Source: Chromera velia
Taxonomy: Eukaryota > Sar > Chromeraceae
Length of the DNA: 64,000 bases
Assembly (NCBI GenBank): GCA_018398765.1
Contig: JAHBMJ010004705.1
Span: 212,414 to 276,413 of the forward strand
Reading direction: 5' to 3'
Under the pieces are notes generated by a model that had not been told where the DNA came from, searched no databases, and was given only the letters and a program-made list of their open reading frames with translations. A program made the position numbers and the translations under genes. This document shows, in pieces, positions 47,851 through 60,205 of this stretch (the first letter of the stretch is position 1; each line of letters opens with the position of its first letter).

Positions 47851-49440
47851 NNNNNNNNNNNNNNNNNNNNNNNNNNNNNNNNNNNNNNNNNNGGGGGGGA
47901 GGGGAGAGAAGTTTTGGGAGCATGCATGATGTGAGGATGGAGGGAGATGTAGAAAGAGTGCACACGTCCATCGTCAGCAAGCCCATTATTCAGCTGTCCC
48001 GAAGAAAAACCAAAGCAAACTGTCACGGAGAAAGGAGGAAAGAAGAATCGAGAGAGGGAAGAGGCCCTGCCGAGCTGCATTCATCGGGCGCGAAAGAGAG
48101 AGGAAGAATTCATCTCTGACCGTGACATTCCAACTTTGTCCGGCTGGAAGGAATGAAGTGAAAGGAGGGAAAAGGGTGTTGCAGTTCTTTTACGTCGGAG
48201 TTATAAGCGAGACAAGGAGACATGCAGGAAGCAAGCAACGAAGGAAGATGAAGGAAGGAAAGAAGGGAGGGGATGTTTGAAGGCTTGGAAGGGCAAAGCG
48301 CTCTTGTCTTGAAATTTCCGTTCCTCCAAACAACCAGATAGACAGAGAGAAAGAGACAAGGAAAAGGAGAAAAAGAGAGGGTGTTTGAGACGTTCTTTTC
48401 AACGAAAATGGAAATGGATTGAGCGTGCAAGTCGCGGAAAGGCGACACTCACCGCAGTGCCTACCTGCCTGCCTGCGTTCGCTGTTTGATCTGCACACGA
48501 GAGAGAAGAGAAACGGTTTGGATGAGTGGTTGGGTATGGGGCACTTTCTTCCTTTCCTTCCTTCTTTTTGCCGGGTGTTATTTTGCTTCCTCTTGGCTCA
48601 CCTCTTCAGTACGGTCTGCAATGCCGTGAAGCAACCAAATAGACACAGGACAGCTGACCGTGAAGGGGACAGAGAGCAACTGGGAGGAAGCTCTTCCTTT
48701 CATTAATTCGGGATCAGGATAGGGCTTCGGTTCGGGTTTCCTCTTCTCCTTCTTTCCCTCTAGACGTACAGAACTCACAAGAAAACAGAATGGAAGGACA
48801 AAGAAAAAGAGACTGGGGAGAGATGTGAAGAAACACTATCCCCCTCAAAGATCCATTTTCCTTTCATCCACTCATCCACTGTTTATATTCTTCTGTTCCC
48901 TGCTGTCCTACTTCGTCCGCCTTTCCTTCTTCGACCCTCTCTCAGAAGGCCAACTCCATCGGGCACTCTTCCCTCCTTCACAACGAATGAGCACACATGC
49001 ATTCATGCAGCTCCGTTGTTGATTCGATCAGGGATGCATCGATCCAACCTCGCGTGTGGATTCTTGAACAAACATCTTATTTCTTGTACATTCGTTCCCT
49101 TACTTGCTTACTCACTCACCTACCGTCATGCACACGTACATCTACACGCGTGTGAGTCATTCTTTTGGAACACATCTTTACTTTCTCACACATCGGCCGT
49201 GCAATGCATGACACATCACTGTCCTGTGCAGGGGAAAGGCAAAAGATCTATTGTAAAAGAGGAGGGAGAGGGAGGGCAACCGGGGGGACCAGCGGCATAA
49301 TATCAAATTGATGCCGATCAGAGTATTGCCGCGCGCACGCACACATACAGTCGATGTCGTCTCTCATTGCAATGCTGCGCCTGCGTTGTTTCCTTTCAAG
49401 CGTCGGCAAATCTTGGTGTGCGTGTGTGTAACACACTCAC
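47851..49440. other. Gap and spacer without a supported gene
   Basis: Starts with N bases (47851-47892) flanked by poly-G. The rest has several purine-rich and pyrimidine-rich runs but no convincing exon. Confidence 0.5.
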
Positions 49441-49857
49441 CCACTTCCTCACACAGTCAATGACTCACTCTGACCAATCCACTGAAACCAGTGTGCAATA
49501 CAACGAAATTGTTAATATATGATCACGCTGTTGCTGACTATTTGATTGGCCGTCAATTAAAAAGCTGCATGATTTGCAAACCAGTAATTTAGACTGCAAG
49601 TCAAAATAGGTTTATTACTGGCTAAGATACACAGTTAAGTAAGTAAGTAAGTTACTAAGCGAATTTATGATCTGATTTATTGATTCGAAAGTTGATTACG
49701 CATGCATGGTTGATCGTGTCGTATAAAAAATCATGGAAAATTGGAAATGGTTGGGAAATCTGTACGTAACAAATTGAATGCGTGTTCTGGGTTGTCTCAA
49801 AGCCTTAATTGTCAGTGGCTTGGGACTCGGATCTGGCGTTGCTAGGTTTAAGATTTA

Positions 49858-50344
49858 TGTGACGGTACGCTATATACTTAGCTAGGGAACGGCTAAGTAC
49901 ATAGACTTGAACAGAACAGAACAAACAGGAAAGTCTGAACCTACCAGACAACAAAGTTCTTCAGTCTTCTCGACTCCATCTTCTAGCAACAATCAAGATG
50001 TTTACGCGAGACGGCAGTGCATTGACAGCGATTACGTCACTGCTTCAACATGAGAAACCACATGACCTACGCCCGCGCACCAGTGTATGTCTGACTGATT
50101 GAACTGCCATCCTATCACTTTTAACCACTGACAGACTAATCGCACTCACAGTTTCCTTCAATCACACGGGCTCACATTTAAGCATATTCAAGCCCGACTC
50201 AAGTATCTCTGGCGCATACACTCAATTCGAATCTGAATAAAGAATGACGCACTGACGTACGCATGCAGGCCTCGGCCCACTAAAGGTCTGCGTGGCCCGC
50301 CCAGCGCGCCTCAACACGCTGCCCCGTAAACACTTTCTCTCACA
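49858..50344 (-). repeat. 3' LTR of the copia element
   Basis: 487 bp, begins TGTGACGGTACGC and ends TTTCTCTCACA on the plus strand. Confidence 0.9.
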
Positions 50345-50461
50345 GATCACCCCCTGTCTGAACTGCGAACGCGAGCAGGGAAGACACACTGAAAGAGAAG
50401 AAACTTGAAAACACTCAACTGCAATGAAGGAACTTCGTTTATCTGTCTGCACGTGTAGAAC

Positions 50462-52560
50462 CTGACTGAACCCACTTCACCTTCGCTCCCAACTCCGCAA
50501 GGTTCTCTAACACATATTCTAACTCACCCTGCATGCAAGGCTCGCTCTTACACTGCTTGCTACTTGACTGAAACATCAACGGCTACGAGTCAGTCACAAG
50601 AACAACAGGAGGCATCTTTCCCCACAACTTTCTAACTAAGTGAGCGATCGACCAAGAGGACTTGACTGCATCACGCATGGTAAGCAACTCAGCTGAAATC
50701 GTTGACCCCAGCTTTCTTGCCAGCTTCTTGCTAAGCCAAAACATGGTGTTGTCCTCGCTTATCTTCTCAAGATTCGCGATCTCACTTTCATCCACCAACT
50801 GCATCTCGATTCCCAACCTCTCTTCCTTCTTTGCTAACTCATAACTCGCATCCTCCTAAACTAACAGACAAGGGACAGAAGAGACAGAAGAGAGATGCAG
50901 TGGACAAACAGTCTCTCTAGCATGCCAGAGAGCCTTCTTAGTCGCAAGAACAGACGAACGGGACGGACGAGAGTTCGAGCGAGACAGGTAAGAAAAGAGA
51001 AAAGACAGAGAGGGTTGGGTCTTAACCACCCATCCTAAACAACCAACATTCTTCTGCTGTTCAGCCTGCAGAGACAGATCCACATCCTTCTCCTCAGGCA
51101 GCAAAAGGTCCTTCTCTGTCAACGGCTTTCTTGCTTTCTCACTCACACCCTCAGACATCCCTTGAATGTAACTCGACTGATCGAGTAACATCTTACCTGA
51201 ACGCATATGAATGGACATGCCAACGTACAGATATAACTCTCCATTGTCCATTCTTTCTGGCTTGTCAATATCGAACAACCCCTGAATTCCCTTGACATCT
51301 TCATCAACAGAAGGAGAAAACAGAAAAAGATCGTCGACATACATAACAAGCAATGCAATAGGCTCTCCCTTCCGATTTCTTCAGAGAATTTGACCAGAAT
51401 AGATTCCGAGATCTCAGTCTACCCCAATGAATGCACTTTCTTCTTGAAGTAGGAGGTGTACACCTTTGCAACGTCCTTCAAGCCGTATACAGCCTTTTAG
51501 ATGCGAACGAACACACCCGCACGGAGTCCTGGATAGACCTCCACAGGGAGGTCGGAAGGGAAACGCAGCCACACAGCGTCCTTTATGGGGGCCTGGAGAA
51601 ATGCCGTCGAGACATCCATCTTAACGGCCTGTAGTCCGCAAGAGACTGCCCACAGAAACGCAACTCTGGCGAGGCTAGGGTCTGCTATACTAGAGTAAGT
51701 CTCCAACATTCCCCAATCACGCGAGTCCTGAAACCCCCTTGCCATAAGACGGGACTTGGCAACTCGCTTTCCGTCTTTCAGCTTCTACGTTTGAACCCAA
51801 CGGAGAGAGACGGCTTTCACTCCCTGCTTAGTCTGCAACGTCTGAGAGGAGAGATCAAACACAGAGCACAAACATCACCTAGCAAGCTCTTTCCGATTGG
51901 ACTCTTTGAACAAGCCCTGAGCTACCTCTTCTTCAGTGGCAATGATGTGACCTTTTACATCATTCTCTCTCTGTAACAGCTTAAAGTTTCGCGCCTTCTC
52001 AGCGCGCCTTCTCAGCCTTTATCACTGCACATGCGATTTCCAAATGGCTGTCAAACGTTTTTACAATGCGAGCTTCCTTCAACTCTCTCTTTCTCTTCCT
52101 TCTCTCCCTCAAATGTCTCTCCCTCTGACTCTTTGACATCTCAGACCACCTAACAAACTCGGCAGTCCCCTCTTCATCCTCAAACGGAAGGTAAACGGAA
52201 GGTGGACTGTCTTGACCCCTCTCAGAGAGAGGGGGGCAGCATCAGAGGCGAGACGAAAAACAACTGACCGGTCTTCAGAAGAGACAACGAACTTCTCAAA
52301 CGCAGGGGTGAAAAGACCTAACGAGCAACCGGAGTCAGCAATGTACTCCCCATCATCCCCTACTACGCCAATGAAACACTCAACAGGGGTCTTTAGGACA
52401 GAAACACAAATATCCTCCCACTCTGGCTCTTCACACCACCCACTCTACTGCGCATTACGTAAGGTTGCCCTCACAAAACGCTCTTTTCCAGCCTTTGACA
52501 AGACTCCTGCCCCCCCCCAGCGGCTGGACTAGGACTGGGGGAGGGCGGCCCAGGGGCCTT
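50462..52560 (-). pseudogene. Broken copia protease, RT and RNase H
   Basis: On minus: protease IADSGCSLGLFTPAFEKF near 52330-52370 (DSG active site); RT KMDVSTAFLQAPIKDAVWL near 51570-51620, KAVYGLKDVAKVY near 51470, LLVMYVDDLFLFS near 51310-51350 (YVDD intact); RNase H-like end with VVLVTDS near 50590 and EYVLENLAELGAKVKW near 50480-50530. A frameshift lies near 51420 between YGLK and YVDD, with TGA codons there, and TAG or TAA stops at about 50856, 50583 and 51497. Confidence 0.8.
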
Positions 52561-53695
52561 TTAAAAATCCTCATAAGAGAAGGATCGCTCCCGATCCTCT
52601 TTGAGCTGGGATATCATGGTTACCGTTCCCTTCTGCACAGGAATGTACTTACGTGCGGCCTTGGCCTGCTGCTGCTTCCTCTTGGGGTTCTTGGGGCAAT
52701 ACTTCATGTAGTGCCCAACCGTATCGCAGCCCTCGAAGCTGCAGTGAACGTTGACAGCCGGGCACCCTTTCTTGGGGTCGAGGTGGTTTATGTGACCGTA
52801 GTTGGGGCACGGCTAAGTCTGGAAAGAACTCACAGCACCCGACGCCGCTGCTTCAGACTCAGTCCCCCTCACCTTGGAAAGACTTCTCCTTCCGGTTGCT
52901 CTTCTTCCCCCAACGACCCTTGCCTCAACCCTTCGGACGCTGTGAGCGATCAGCTGCAGCGCCAAACTCGTGGTTGCACTTGGGGGGGGAAGAAGACGAA
53001 CGACCATCAACAGGTCGAGTGATCTCGTAATCCTCAGTAGCATCGACCTTTGTATCAACGTATACAAGGATCTCATCGTAGGTGAGCTCTGAGACCTTGT
53101 TCCTGGTCTTCAAAGAGGCCTTCTCAGTGAAATCGTTCCACTCAGACTTGGTGAGCATACTCTTCAATGTATGACACTTGAGGTCGGCATCGGGTTTGTA
53201 ACCTACAGCGCCACACTCGCGGATGGTGTCCTTCAACCGCTTTATGGCCTTGATGATGTCCTCTCTCCCGTGCTGCCCTCTCTCCAGCTTCAGGAAGATG
53301 TGACAGTCCTGCCAGGCATCCTTATCAAGGGACTAAGTTTTGCACCTGGTGACCTCAATTGAGATGGCCTCCAGCAAATCTACCTTCTCCTTTCCCTCAC
53401 CAACAGAGAGGTGAACTTCCTCTTGAAGGGAAGGAAAGGCTTTGAACGCACAAAGGAGGGCAAGGACCCAGAAGGCGACAACGTGCTCCTCTTTTTCCAC
53501 AAAGGTCATGATAAACTTGGTAGTGAACTCGAAGGATCTTTGCCAGGTCTTGAAGTCCTTGGCGAAAACAACATGGACTTTCTCCTTCTGAGACTTCCAG
53601 TCGTGAGACGTCTTCAACTCGGGAACTCATGACAAATCTGGCAGCTTGATAGCAGCTGCAGAAGAAGTACTTGGCGCGGAATCGTTGCCAGGCAT
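52561..53695 (-). pseudogene. Broken copia gag
   Basis: Likely start ATG 53695 (MPGNDSAPSTSSAAA on minus). In-frame TGA near 53630 and TAG near 53333 interrupt it. The segment YKPDADLKCHTLKSM and a late CSFEGCDTVGHYMKYC knuckle (Cys-x4-Cys-x4-His-x4-Cys, near 52690-52740) are gag-like. Confidence 0.7.
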
Positions 53696-53838
53696 GGTAG
53701 CAAATGCAGCAGCGAAAACAGGAGACAAATGAGCAGAAGACATAGGAGAATCGGAACTAAGAGGTGTAAATGAGTTCCGCATTCACAGGAGAGAACCAAG
53801 CAAACGACGAACAAATACGCTGCCTGGGAACACCAAAT

Positions 53839-54306
53839 TGTGATAGTATGCTATATACTTAGCTAGAAAACGGCCAAGTACATAGACTTGAACAGAACAG
53901 ACCAAACAGGAAAGTCTGAACCTACCAGACAGCAAAGTTCTTCAGTCTTTTCAACTCCATCTTCTAGCAACAGTCAAGATGTTTACGTGAGACGGCAGTG
54001 TATTGATAGCGATTACGTCACTGCTTCAACATAAGAAACCGCACGACCCATGCCCACACACCAGTATGTGTCTGACTGATTAAACTGCCATCCTATCACT
54101 TTTAACCACAGACAGACTAATTGCACTCACAGTTTTCTTCAAAAACTATTCAAGCCTAACTTAAGTATCCCTGGCGTATACACTCAATTCGAGTCTGAAC
54201 AAAGAATGACGCACTGACGTATGTATACAGGCCTCGGCCCATTAAAAGTCCGTGCAGCCTGCCCAGCACGCCTCGACACGCTGCCCCGCATGCACTTTCT
54301 CTCACA
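53839..54306 (-). repeat. 5' LTR of the copia element
   Basis: 468 bp, begins TGTGATAGTATGC and ends TTTCTCTCACA. On minus the sequence after it, TTTGGTGTTCCCAGGCAGCG, is the probable primer-binding site. Confidence 0.9.
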
Positions 54307-54311
54307 ATTTA

Positions 54312-55110
54312 ACTCTAAGATCTAGCTCAAATCATCATCTGATGATCATCATCACCATGATTAATTAACTACTAAATCAATTATATAGTTAATCAATTCC
54401 TAGTAATTAATTAAACAATCATGCAATTATATTAAAAACCTTAATAATAGTTAATTAACTAGTTAATTAATTCTACGCGTTTATATTTGCGCTTATCTAG
54501 GCGCTTATAGGCTAGAAAGAAGCATATAGGAGCAGCAGTGCAATAGCACTTAAAAAAAAAAAAAACATTTATTTGTTTCTTTCTAGGTTTCTTTTTAAGT
54601 TCTCTCAAACAACTGTTGTTTAGTTGTTGCAATATGCTGGTGTGTTTTATGTATTGTGCAACTGTTATTAAGTGCAATGTTTACTGTTAATTAATTATTC
54701 AAAAAATGATTGCCCCAAACAAGTTTTTTTTTTTTGAATGCTCCCTCTAACACTTAGGGCTACACCAAACTTGGCAGTCTAAATTGTTTATATACGTTTA
54801 TACTAGGCTCTGCACTCTAGAAAAAGAAATAAAAGATGAGAAAAAGTTTTTTTTTAATAGATTTTTTTATATTTATATCATGACATTCAATAGGCAAACA
54901 ATTGTTGTTCAAGTGTTGTAAGAGTGTTGCACGGGGTGTTGTATTGAAAACCATCTAGAAAACTATATATTTTTCACTTGAAACCATCTCAGTTGATAAA
55001 TAAAAAAAAATAAAAGATTGGAAACTTTCTTTTTTTTCTTTTTTTCTAATATTTATGGAGTGCAGAGCGTAGCGTTTGTACCGCTTAGTTTAAAACAATT
55101 TAATACTAAA
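54312..55110. other. AT-rich island right of the copia element
   Basis: TTAATTAA runs, CATCATCATC and A/T homopolymers; no coding signal. Together with 49450-49852 it forms the island that the copia element entered. Confidence 0.6.
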
Positions 55111-55177
55111 TGACATTTTGCTTTTTTTTCTTTCCACTGTCTGCTTTCAAACTACCGTCCCTTCAAGATTCCTTTCA

Positions 55178-56218
55178 TCATTCCACAAAGACAGAGAGAC
55201 CCAAACGAACGCCGGACTGGATTGGGACCGGACGGTGACGCACGGAGGAATCCCAAAGCCAACCCGAAATCGTCGGGAAGGCTGCAGGAGAGGTACCAGT
55301 CTCGGCACTGTGCAGAATGTCTCCATGACTGCGCTGTCCCTTTTCTGGATGCTTCGCCGGAATGTGGGGGAGGAATCGGGAAGCTTTCTTGTCGTCAGCA
55401 GATTTGGCTGCTGTGCGTTGCTGGTCTGAAATAGAATCGCCCAGGAGAAGAAAACCTCCGCCCTCACACTCCCCCTGAAAGCTCAGACAGGCTTCCCAGG
55501 AGAGCAGAAAAGCGTCTTGGTGGGAGAAAGCTCGGTCTTGCTCACTCTCGGAACAAACAATCACCTCGTCTTTCTGGGCAGTCGGAGGGGAGTGTTGTTG
55601 GGCTTTTTCCGCAGTGAGGAAGGCGTGGAGGGAGGTTTGTGGGGTGATCCTGCTGCTCAATCGCTCTGGCAGCCTGCTCTTCAATTTGAGAAGGGTAGTC
55701 TCCTGAAGGGATGGGGGGAGGACGAGTCGCTGTTGCACGACCGAACCGTGTGGGGAGGAACGGAGGGCTGAACGGAGAGATGCTTGAAGGGCCTGAATTG
55801 GGGGGAAGAGCTCTATTGGCACTACATTCGTCAGGAGAAGCGCTGGCTCTTTGTCTTCGGGTCTGAAGGTCCCTGCTTCGGTAGACGGAGACGTAGATAG
55901 ACGGTCTGTGTGTGAGTCGCTGAGACCTGGAACAGTCACATCAGACAACGCAGCAAAGGAGGAGTTTCCTCCCCTCAGACAGGGCAGGACCTGCCAGATG
56001 GTTGCCTCCTTCTCAATGCCGTAGCTCTCCAATATCTGCCCGTCGGTCAGTCTCTTTCCTGCGAACACAAGTTTCAGGTCTTCAACAGGCTGCCCTGTTA
56101 GGTCGGACACTTTCTTCTTCAGTGACTCGACAAGGTCGGAGGAGGAGACGCGGATCGTCTCGCATTTTCCAGTGAGCGTCTTGCAGAAGATTTCAATGCT
56201 TCCGTCCGTGGGAGTCAT
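55178..56218 (-). CDS. Ubiquitin-like domain protein with long C-terminal extension
   Basis: Single open exon, ATG 56218 to TGA 55178, 346 residues. Residues about 8-84 align along the whole ubiquitin fold: IEIFCKTLTGK, a K48-like Lys in FAGKRLTDG, and the end VLPCLRGG, one residue longer than ubiquitin. The diglycine is followed directly by NSSF and a further 260 residues of Ser/Pro/Gln-rich, probably disordered sequence with no known domain. It may be processed like a ubiquitin fusion, or be an unprocessed UBL adaptor that binds proteasome or shuttling factors. The frame is open five codons upstream of the ATG but has no earlier ATG. Divergent neighbour is SEC13. Confidence 0.78.
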   Translation of the reverse strand: MTPTDGSIEIFCKTLTGKCETIRVSSSDLVESLKKKVSDLTGQPVEDLKLVFAGKRLTDGQILESYGIEKEATIWQVLPCLRGGNSSFAALSDVTVPGLSDSHTDRLSTSPSTEAGTFRPEDKEPALLLTNVVPIELFPPIQALQASLRSALRSSPHGSVVQQRLVLPPSLQETTLLKLKSRLPERLSSRITPQTSLHAFLTAEKAQQHSPPTAQKDEVIVCSESEQDRAFSHQDAFLLSWEACLSFQGECEGGGFLLLGDSISDQQRTAAKSADDKKASRFLPHIPAKHPEKGQRSHGDILHSAETGTSPAAFPTISGWLWDSSVRHRPVPIQSGVRLGLSVFVE

Positions 56219-57128
56219 CCCTGATCCAGACAAGCAAAATGCAGAAGAAAGAAGTGAGCAGCGGCGGAGGAATGACTTTTTGTTCTCAACAATTCCTGAA
56301 CACTGTGGAACGGAAGATGGACCATAAGAAGCGATACAGGATCCTTATGACCAAAACGTGACAGAACAAGGCATAGCAGCAGTCTGCACAAACGCTACGA
56401 TGCTGAATCCTGAAGTGACTATATATCGATCCCGGAGTGACTTTCTGGCTTCTTTTCCGTCAATCGGAACCAGAACTTGCTGTATATGCGTGCGTGTTGC
56501 AGGTCATTACATGGCCGGATCGAGCTTATAGTATAGTGTCTATATCTGACTGGCGCTCCATCATGAATACGTACAGGAGTTGCTGGTCAGTTGCACGTAT
56601 ATTAAACTTGCACGATGTTGCAAACAGCGTTCATTGCTCACTCATTCAGCCTCAGTGCACTGTTTCTTTCGAAGTGTTGCTTCAAGAATCAAGTGTTGCA
56701 CCATGCAGTCGAAAAGAGTTAAGTGTTGCACTGCATGCGTGGCACTTGCGCGCTCGGAATGCGCGCGCGTAGAAAATGCCGGCGCGCACGCGGCCTGGCC
56801 GAGGTGCATGTTCGCACGCACAGCTGAACTCTTGTGGGGCTCTTACAGAAAACGTGCGGCCAGCGGTTCGCACGGCTCTCTTGTGGGGCTCTTTAAATTC
56901 GCAAAAGAGAACAGCAACCACATCAGTTGTGTCCACTCTGATCGACAAAGCCACTGCTTCTCGTCGGTGAGTTGTGGCTAGACCCTCTCGCCCCATCGGA
57001 TTTCTCCTTTGTTTTGCGTGTTCAAGTCTGTGTCCTTTGTCTCTCAGCGTTTGTGCTTTCTTGTGAGTGCCTGGAGAGGGACAATCATTGCCGCCCTGTG
57101 CCTGCCTGATTTTTAGAGAGAAGCCGCA
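56219..57128. promoter_or_regulatory. Shared spacer of the UBL and SEC13 genes
   Basis: 910 bp between starts. A GCGC-rich patch at 56746-56815 (CTTGCGCGCTCGG, ATGCGCGCGCGTAG, CCGGCGCGCACGCGGCC) and repeated AAGTGTTGCA words at about 56675-56730 mark it. A 22-nt word with CTCTTGTGGGGCTCTT recurs at 56828 and 56877. Promoter role inferred. Confidence 0.45.
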
Positions 57129-58992
57129 ATGGCACAAACCGTTGCCAGCTTTGATGCTGCCCACGGGGCTCCTATTCACGATGCACAGCTAGACTTTTAC
57201 GGAAAGAGATTGGCAACTGCCTCTGCAGATAACAGCATTCGGATTTGGGACGTTTCGACTGAGACGCCCCAGTTTCTTTGTGAACTGTTGGGGCATGACG
57301 GGCCTGTGTGGCAGGTCGGTCGGTGAGACGAGCACGGCAAGGCGGGTGAGTGCACTTTGAACTTCCTCAAGTCGGTTCACGCAAATGCCATTGATCTGAT
57401 GCAGGTGGCCTGGGCACACCCGAAATTCGGAAATTTGCTGGCTTCCTGCTCTTACGACAAGCGGGTGATCGTCTGGAAGGAGGCAAGGAACGGGGCATTT
57501 GAACCCTGCTACAGGTCGGAGACAGAGCAGGGCACTCACCTTTTTTTTTGTCTGTAGTGAGGACTTATTTTTTTTCTTGGACGGTCTGAATTGCAGACAT
57601 GAAGAGCACCAAGCGAGCGTGAACAGCTGTGCGTTTGCTCCTGCCGAGTGCGGCCTTCACCTGGTGTGCGGATCCTCTGACGGGCAGGTGTCCGTGCTCA
57701 GCTACAGACCTGAATCCTCCGGGTGGGAGTCGAAGGTTAGTTAGTTAGCTCCATAGACTGTGTGGGTTGCCTGCCTGGCTGTGGGAGGGGGGGAGGGAAG
57801 GTTATCCAGGCAGAGCGTGGGGGGGTGTCGCCTTTCCTGCATGTTTCTTTTTCTACTCTGCCGCGCCCTGTCGGTGTGATCTCGGTCTCGCACTTGGGTT
57901 GGGGTGGGATTGGTCGTGGTTTCCCAAGTTCATCTAGTCTTTAGTTTAGGACACGATTCCCTTTTCTTTTTCCTTCTGGCTTGCGTCCGCGTGTGCGCGC
58001 AGAGTTTCGAGGCTCATGCTGCGGGAGTGAACGCCGTGGGTTTCTCCTGTCCTCTGGGGGAGGGCGAGGCCGGCTTGCAGAACCTGAACATCGTCACTGG
58101 GGGGTGTGATACAGATGTGAGTGGGGGGTGAAGAGGGGAGTACGGAGTCGTTTTTCTTTCTCAAAGGCTCTTTGAGACCTTGAAACTGCGGTCAATGTGC
58201 ACAGGACCCCGCTCCTCGTTGCCAGGGACACAGATGGAGTTTTGGGGTTTTCAGGGCAGGGGGGAAGTGCTTTGGCTTGTTCTCGGTGGACAGTCTCGAA
58301 TGGAAGGCAATGCTCGCAATTCTTGCTCTCTTTTTCCCGAAGGAAGTTCTTCGATTCACTTTTCTTTTGGTGTTCTTCCTATCTCCTGTCTGTCTCGCAG
58401 GTGAGTGTGTGGAAGTGGGGGGTCCAGCTGCATCAGTGGGAACCGACAAATCCTAGATTCCCGAAAGGTAGGTGGTCAGTTGGCAGGTTTTTTCCTGGAG
58501 GCGTCGGGTCACTTGAATCGTGAGAGTGATGTATTGTCGTTGCATGAATGGAAGAAGAATGAGTTCAGATCCTCTGAAACAAAGTCAGCAAGCCATTGAA
58601 AGGATGAACAGATACTGGAGGAAAGAGAAAATTGGTCCCATCAAGTGAAAACGGACCCTTTCCTCAAAGAGGACAGGCAGGTGGTTTTGGTGCGGCGAAG
58701 AAGTTTACTGTCCACGATTGACAAATCGAATTCGTCGCTGCAATGCATCCATCTGTGCACATTTATATCACGGGAAGACTCACAACCTTCACCTGAGTGA
58801 CAGGCGGAGCGAGTCTAGGAATGATAGAAGGGGCTTCCCGCCGACCCTTTGCATTTCCACGCGGTTTTTTTGTTCTTTCGTCGGTTTTTTCTGTGCGTTC
58901 CTGCAGTCTCTTCTCATTAATGGCCTTCCACTGGCCTCTCTCTTCTTTCTTTCTTTCTTTTTTTTTTTTCTTTCTTTCTTTCTTTTTTTTTT

Positions 58993-59028
<36 letters not shown>

Positions 59029-60120
59029 TTTGCGTTTCCTCTCCCTGAACCCAGTAGTTTCCTTCCCTCTTTTCCTCACAACGTACGTCTGTCTGATGTT
59101 GATCTCTGCCTCTGTGTACCTGTCTGTCTGTCCGTCTGCAGGTCACGAGAAGTGGGTGAGGGACGTCGCATGGAGACCCGGCAGCTCCTCGTCCACGAAC
59201 ATGATCGCGTCGTGTGCAGAGGACGGCATGGTCATTCTCTGGTCTCAGGTCGGTCGGTAACTTCATTCACTCATTCATTCGTCTCTCAACTGGAAGGGGG
59301 GAAGAAGCGCTGATCTTCAGCGTCGATTCAGTCTAGACAGAGACAGAGAGAAAGAGAGAATGTGAGGAAATTGGGCTGCAACGGGGCGGGTGTGTTTCCT
59401 TCCTTCTTTTCTGCACTCATCTCTTTTCGCTTCAATCCGCACAAGACCTCTGAAGACTTTTCCTTCCACGTGTGTCCAGTATCGCCCAGCAAATCATAAA
59501 GGGATCGAGGAAGATGACTTTTGGAGTGTTCATTCATTTTCAGGGAGGCAAAATGAATGAGTTTTCGACCAACTCCCCTAAACGATTCTTTCTTTCATTT
59601 GCTCTCTCCCCCGGTCTCCGCAACGTTTTTATTGCTCAGTGCGTTGGATTGTTCTCTGGTTGCGGGTTTCGTTTTCATTTGCTGGTCGACTGTTCGGGGT
59701 CTCTCTCGTGTCTGTCTTCTCAGGCAGTTCAACAGAAGTCATGCAGGTAGAATTGACAACAGACAGAAAGAATGTTCCTCTGTCTGCCCGATCAATCGCA
59801 GGATTCTCCCAACAGTCAATGGGGGCCTGTACATCAGGAGAAACTGGGGGAACCTGTCTGGAGGGTCAGTCAGTCAGTCTGTCAGGAAGTGAGCTTGGTT
59901 GAAAGCTTTCTTTCCTTGCTGTGCCCCCTTTTTTTAGAGTGTCCACGGCTGGAATGTCTGTCTCTTATCTACAATTCCTGTGCTTGGACTCTTTCATGCG
60001 CCAACACTTCGCATTCTTTTGTTGCTCCGTTTCTTTGATGGTCAATTGGTTCTTCCTTCAGTCTTTTCATGGTGGTCCTCTGTTATCCTCCTTCCTTCTT
60101 TGCAAAACCTGATTTCTCTC

Positions 60121-60205
<85 letters not shown>

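Larger units (their letters stand above)
49853..54311 (-). mobile_element. Degenerate Ty1/copia LTR retrotransposon, integrase missing
   Basis: Minus-strand element with TSD ATTTA (49853-49857 and 54307-54311), LTRs 49858-50344 (487 bp) and 53839-54306 (468 bp), TG..CA bounded. LTRs have many differences plus an indel near 50165-50190, so it is older than the Ty3 copy. The internal region is only 3494 bp. Order on minus is gag, protease, then reverse transcriptase and RNase H. Between the protease motif (about 52330) and the start of RT homology (about 51745) there is no room for an integrase and none is seen. Stops of all three types and a frameshift break the frames. A purine-rich CAGGGGGTGATC precedes the 3' LTR. 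Confidence 0.9.

Noticed and set aside
52212-53632. Plus-strand frames across the copia element
   Set aside because: They are antisense to gag and protease and have no retrotransposon motifs.
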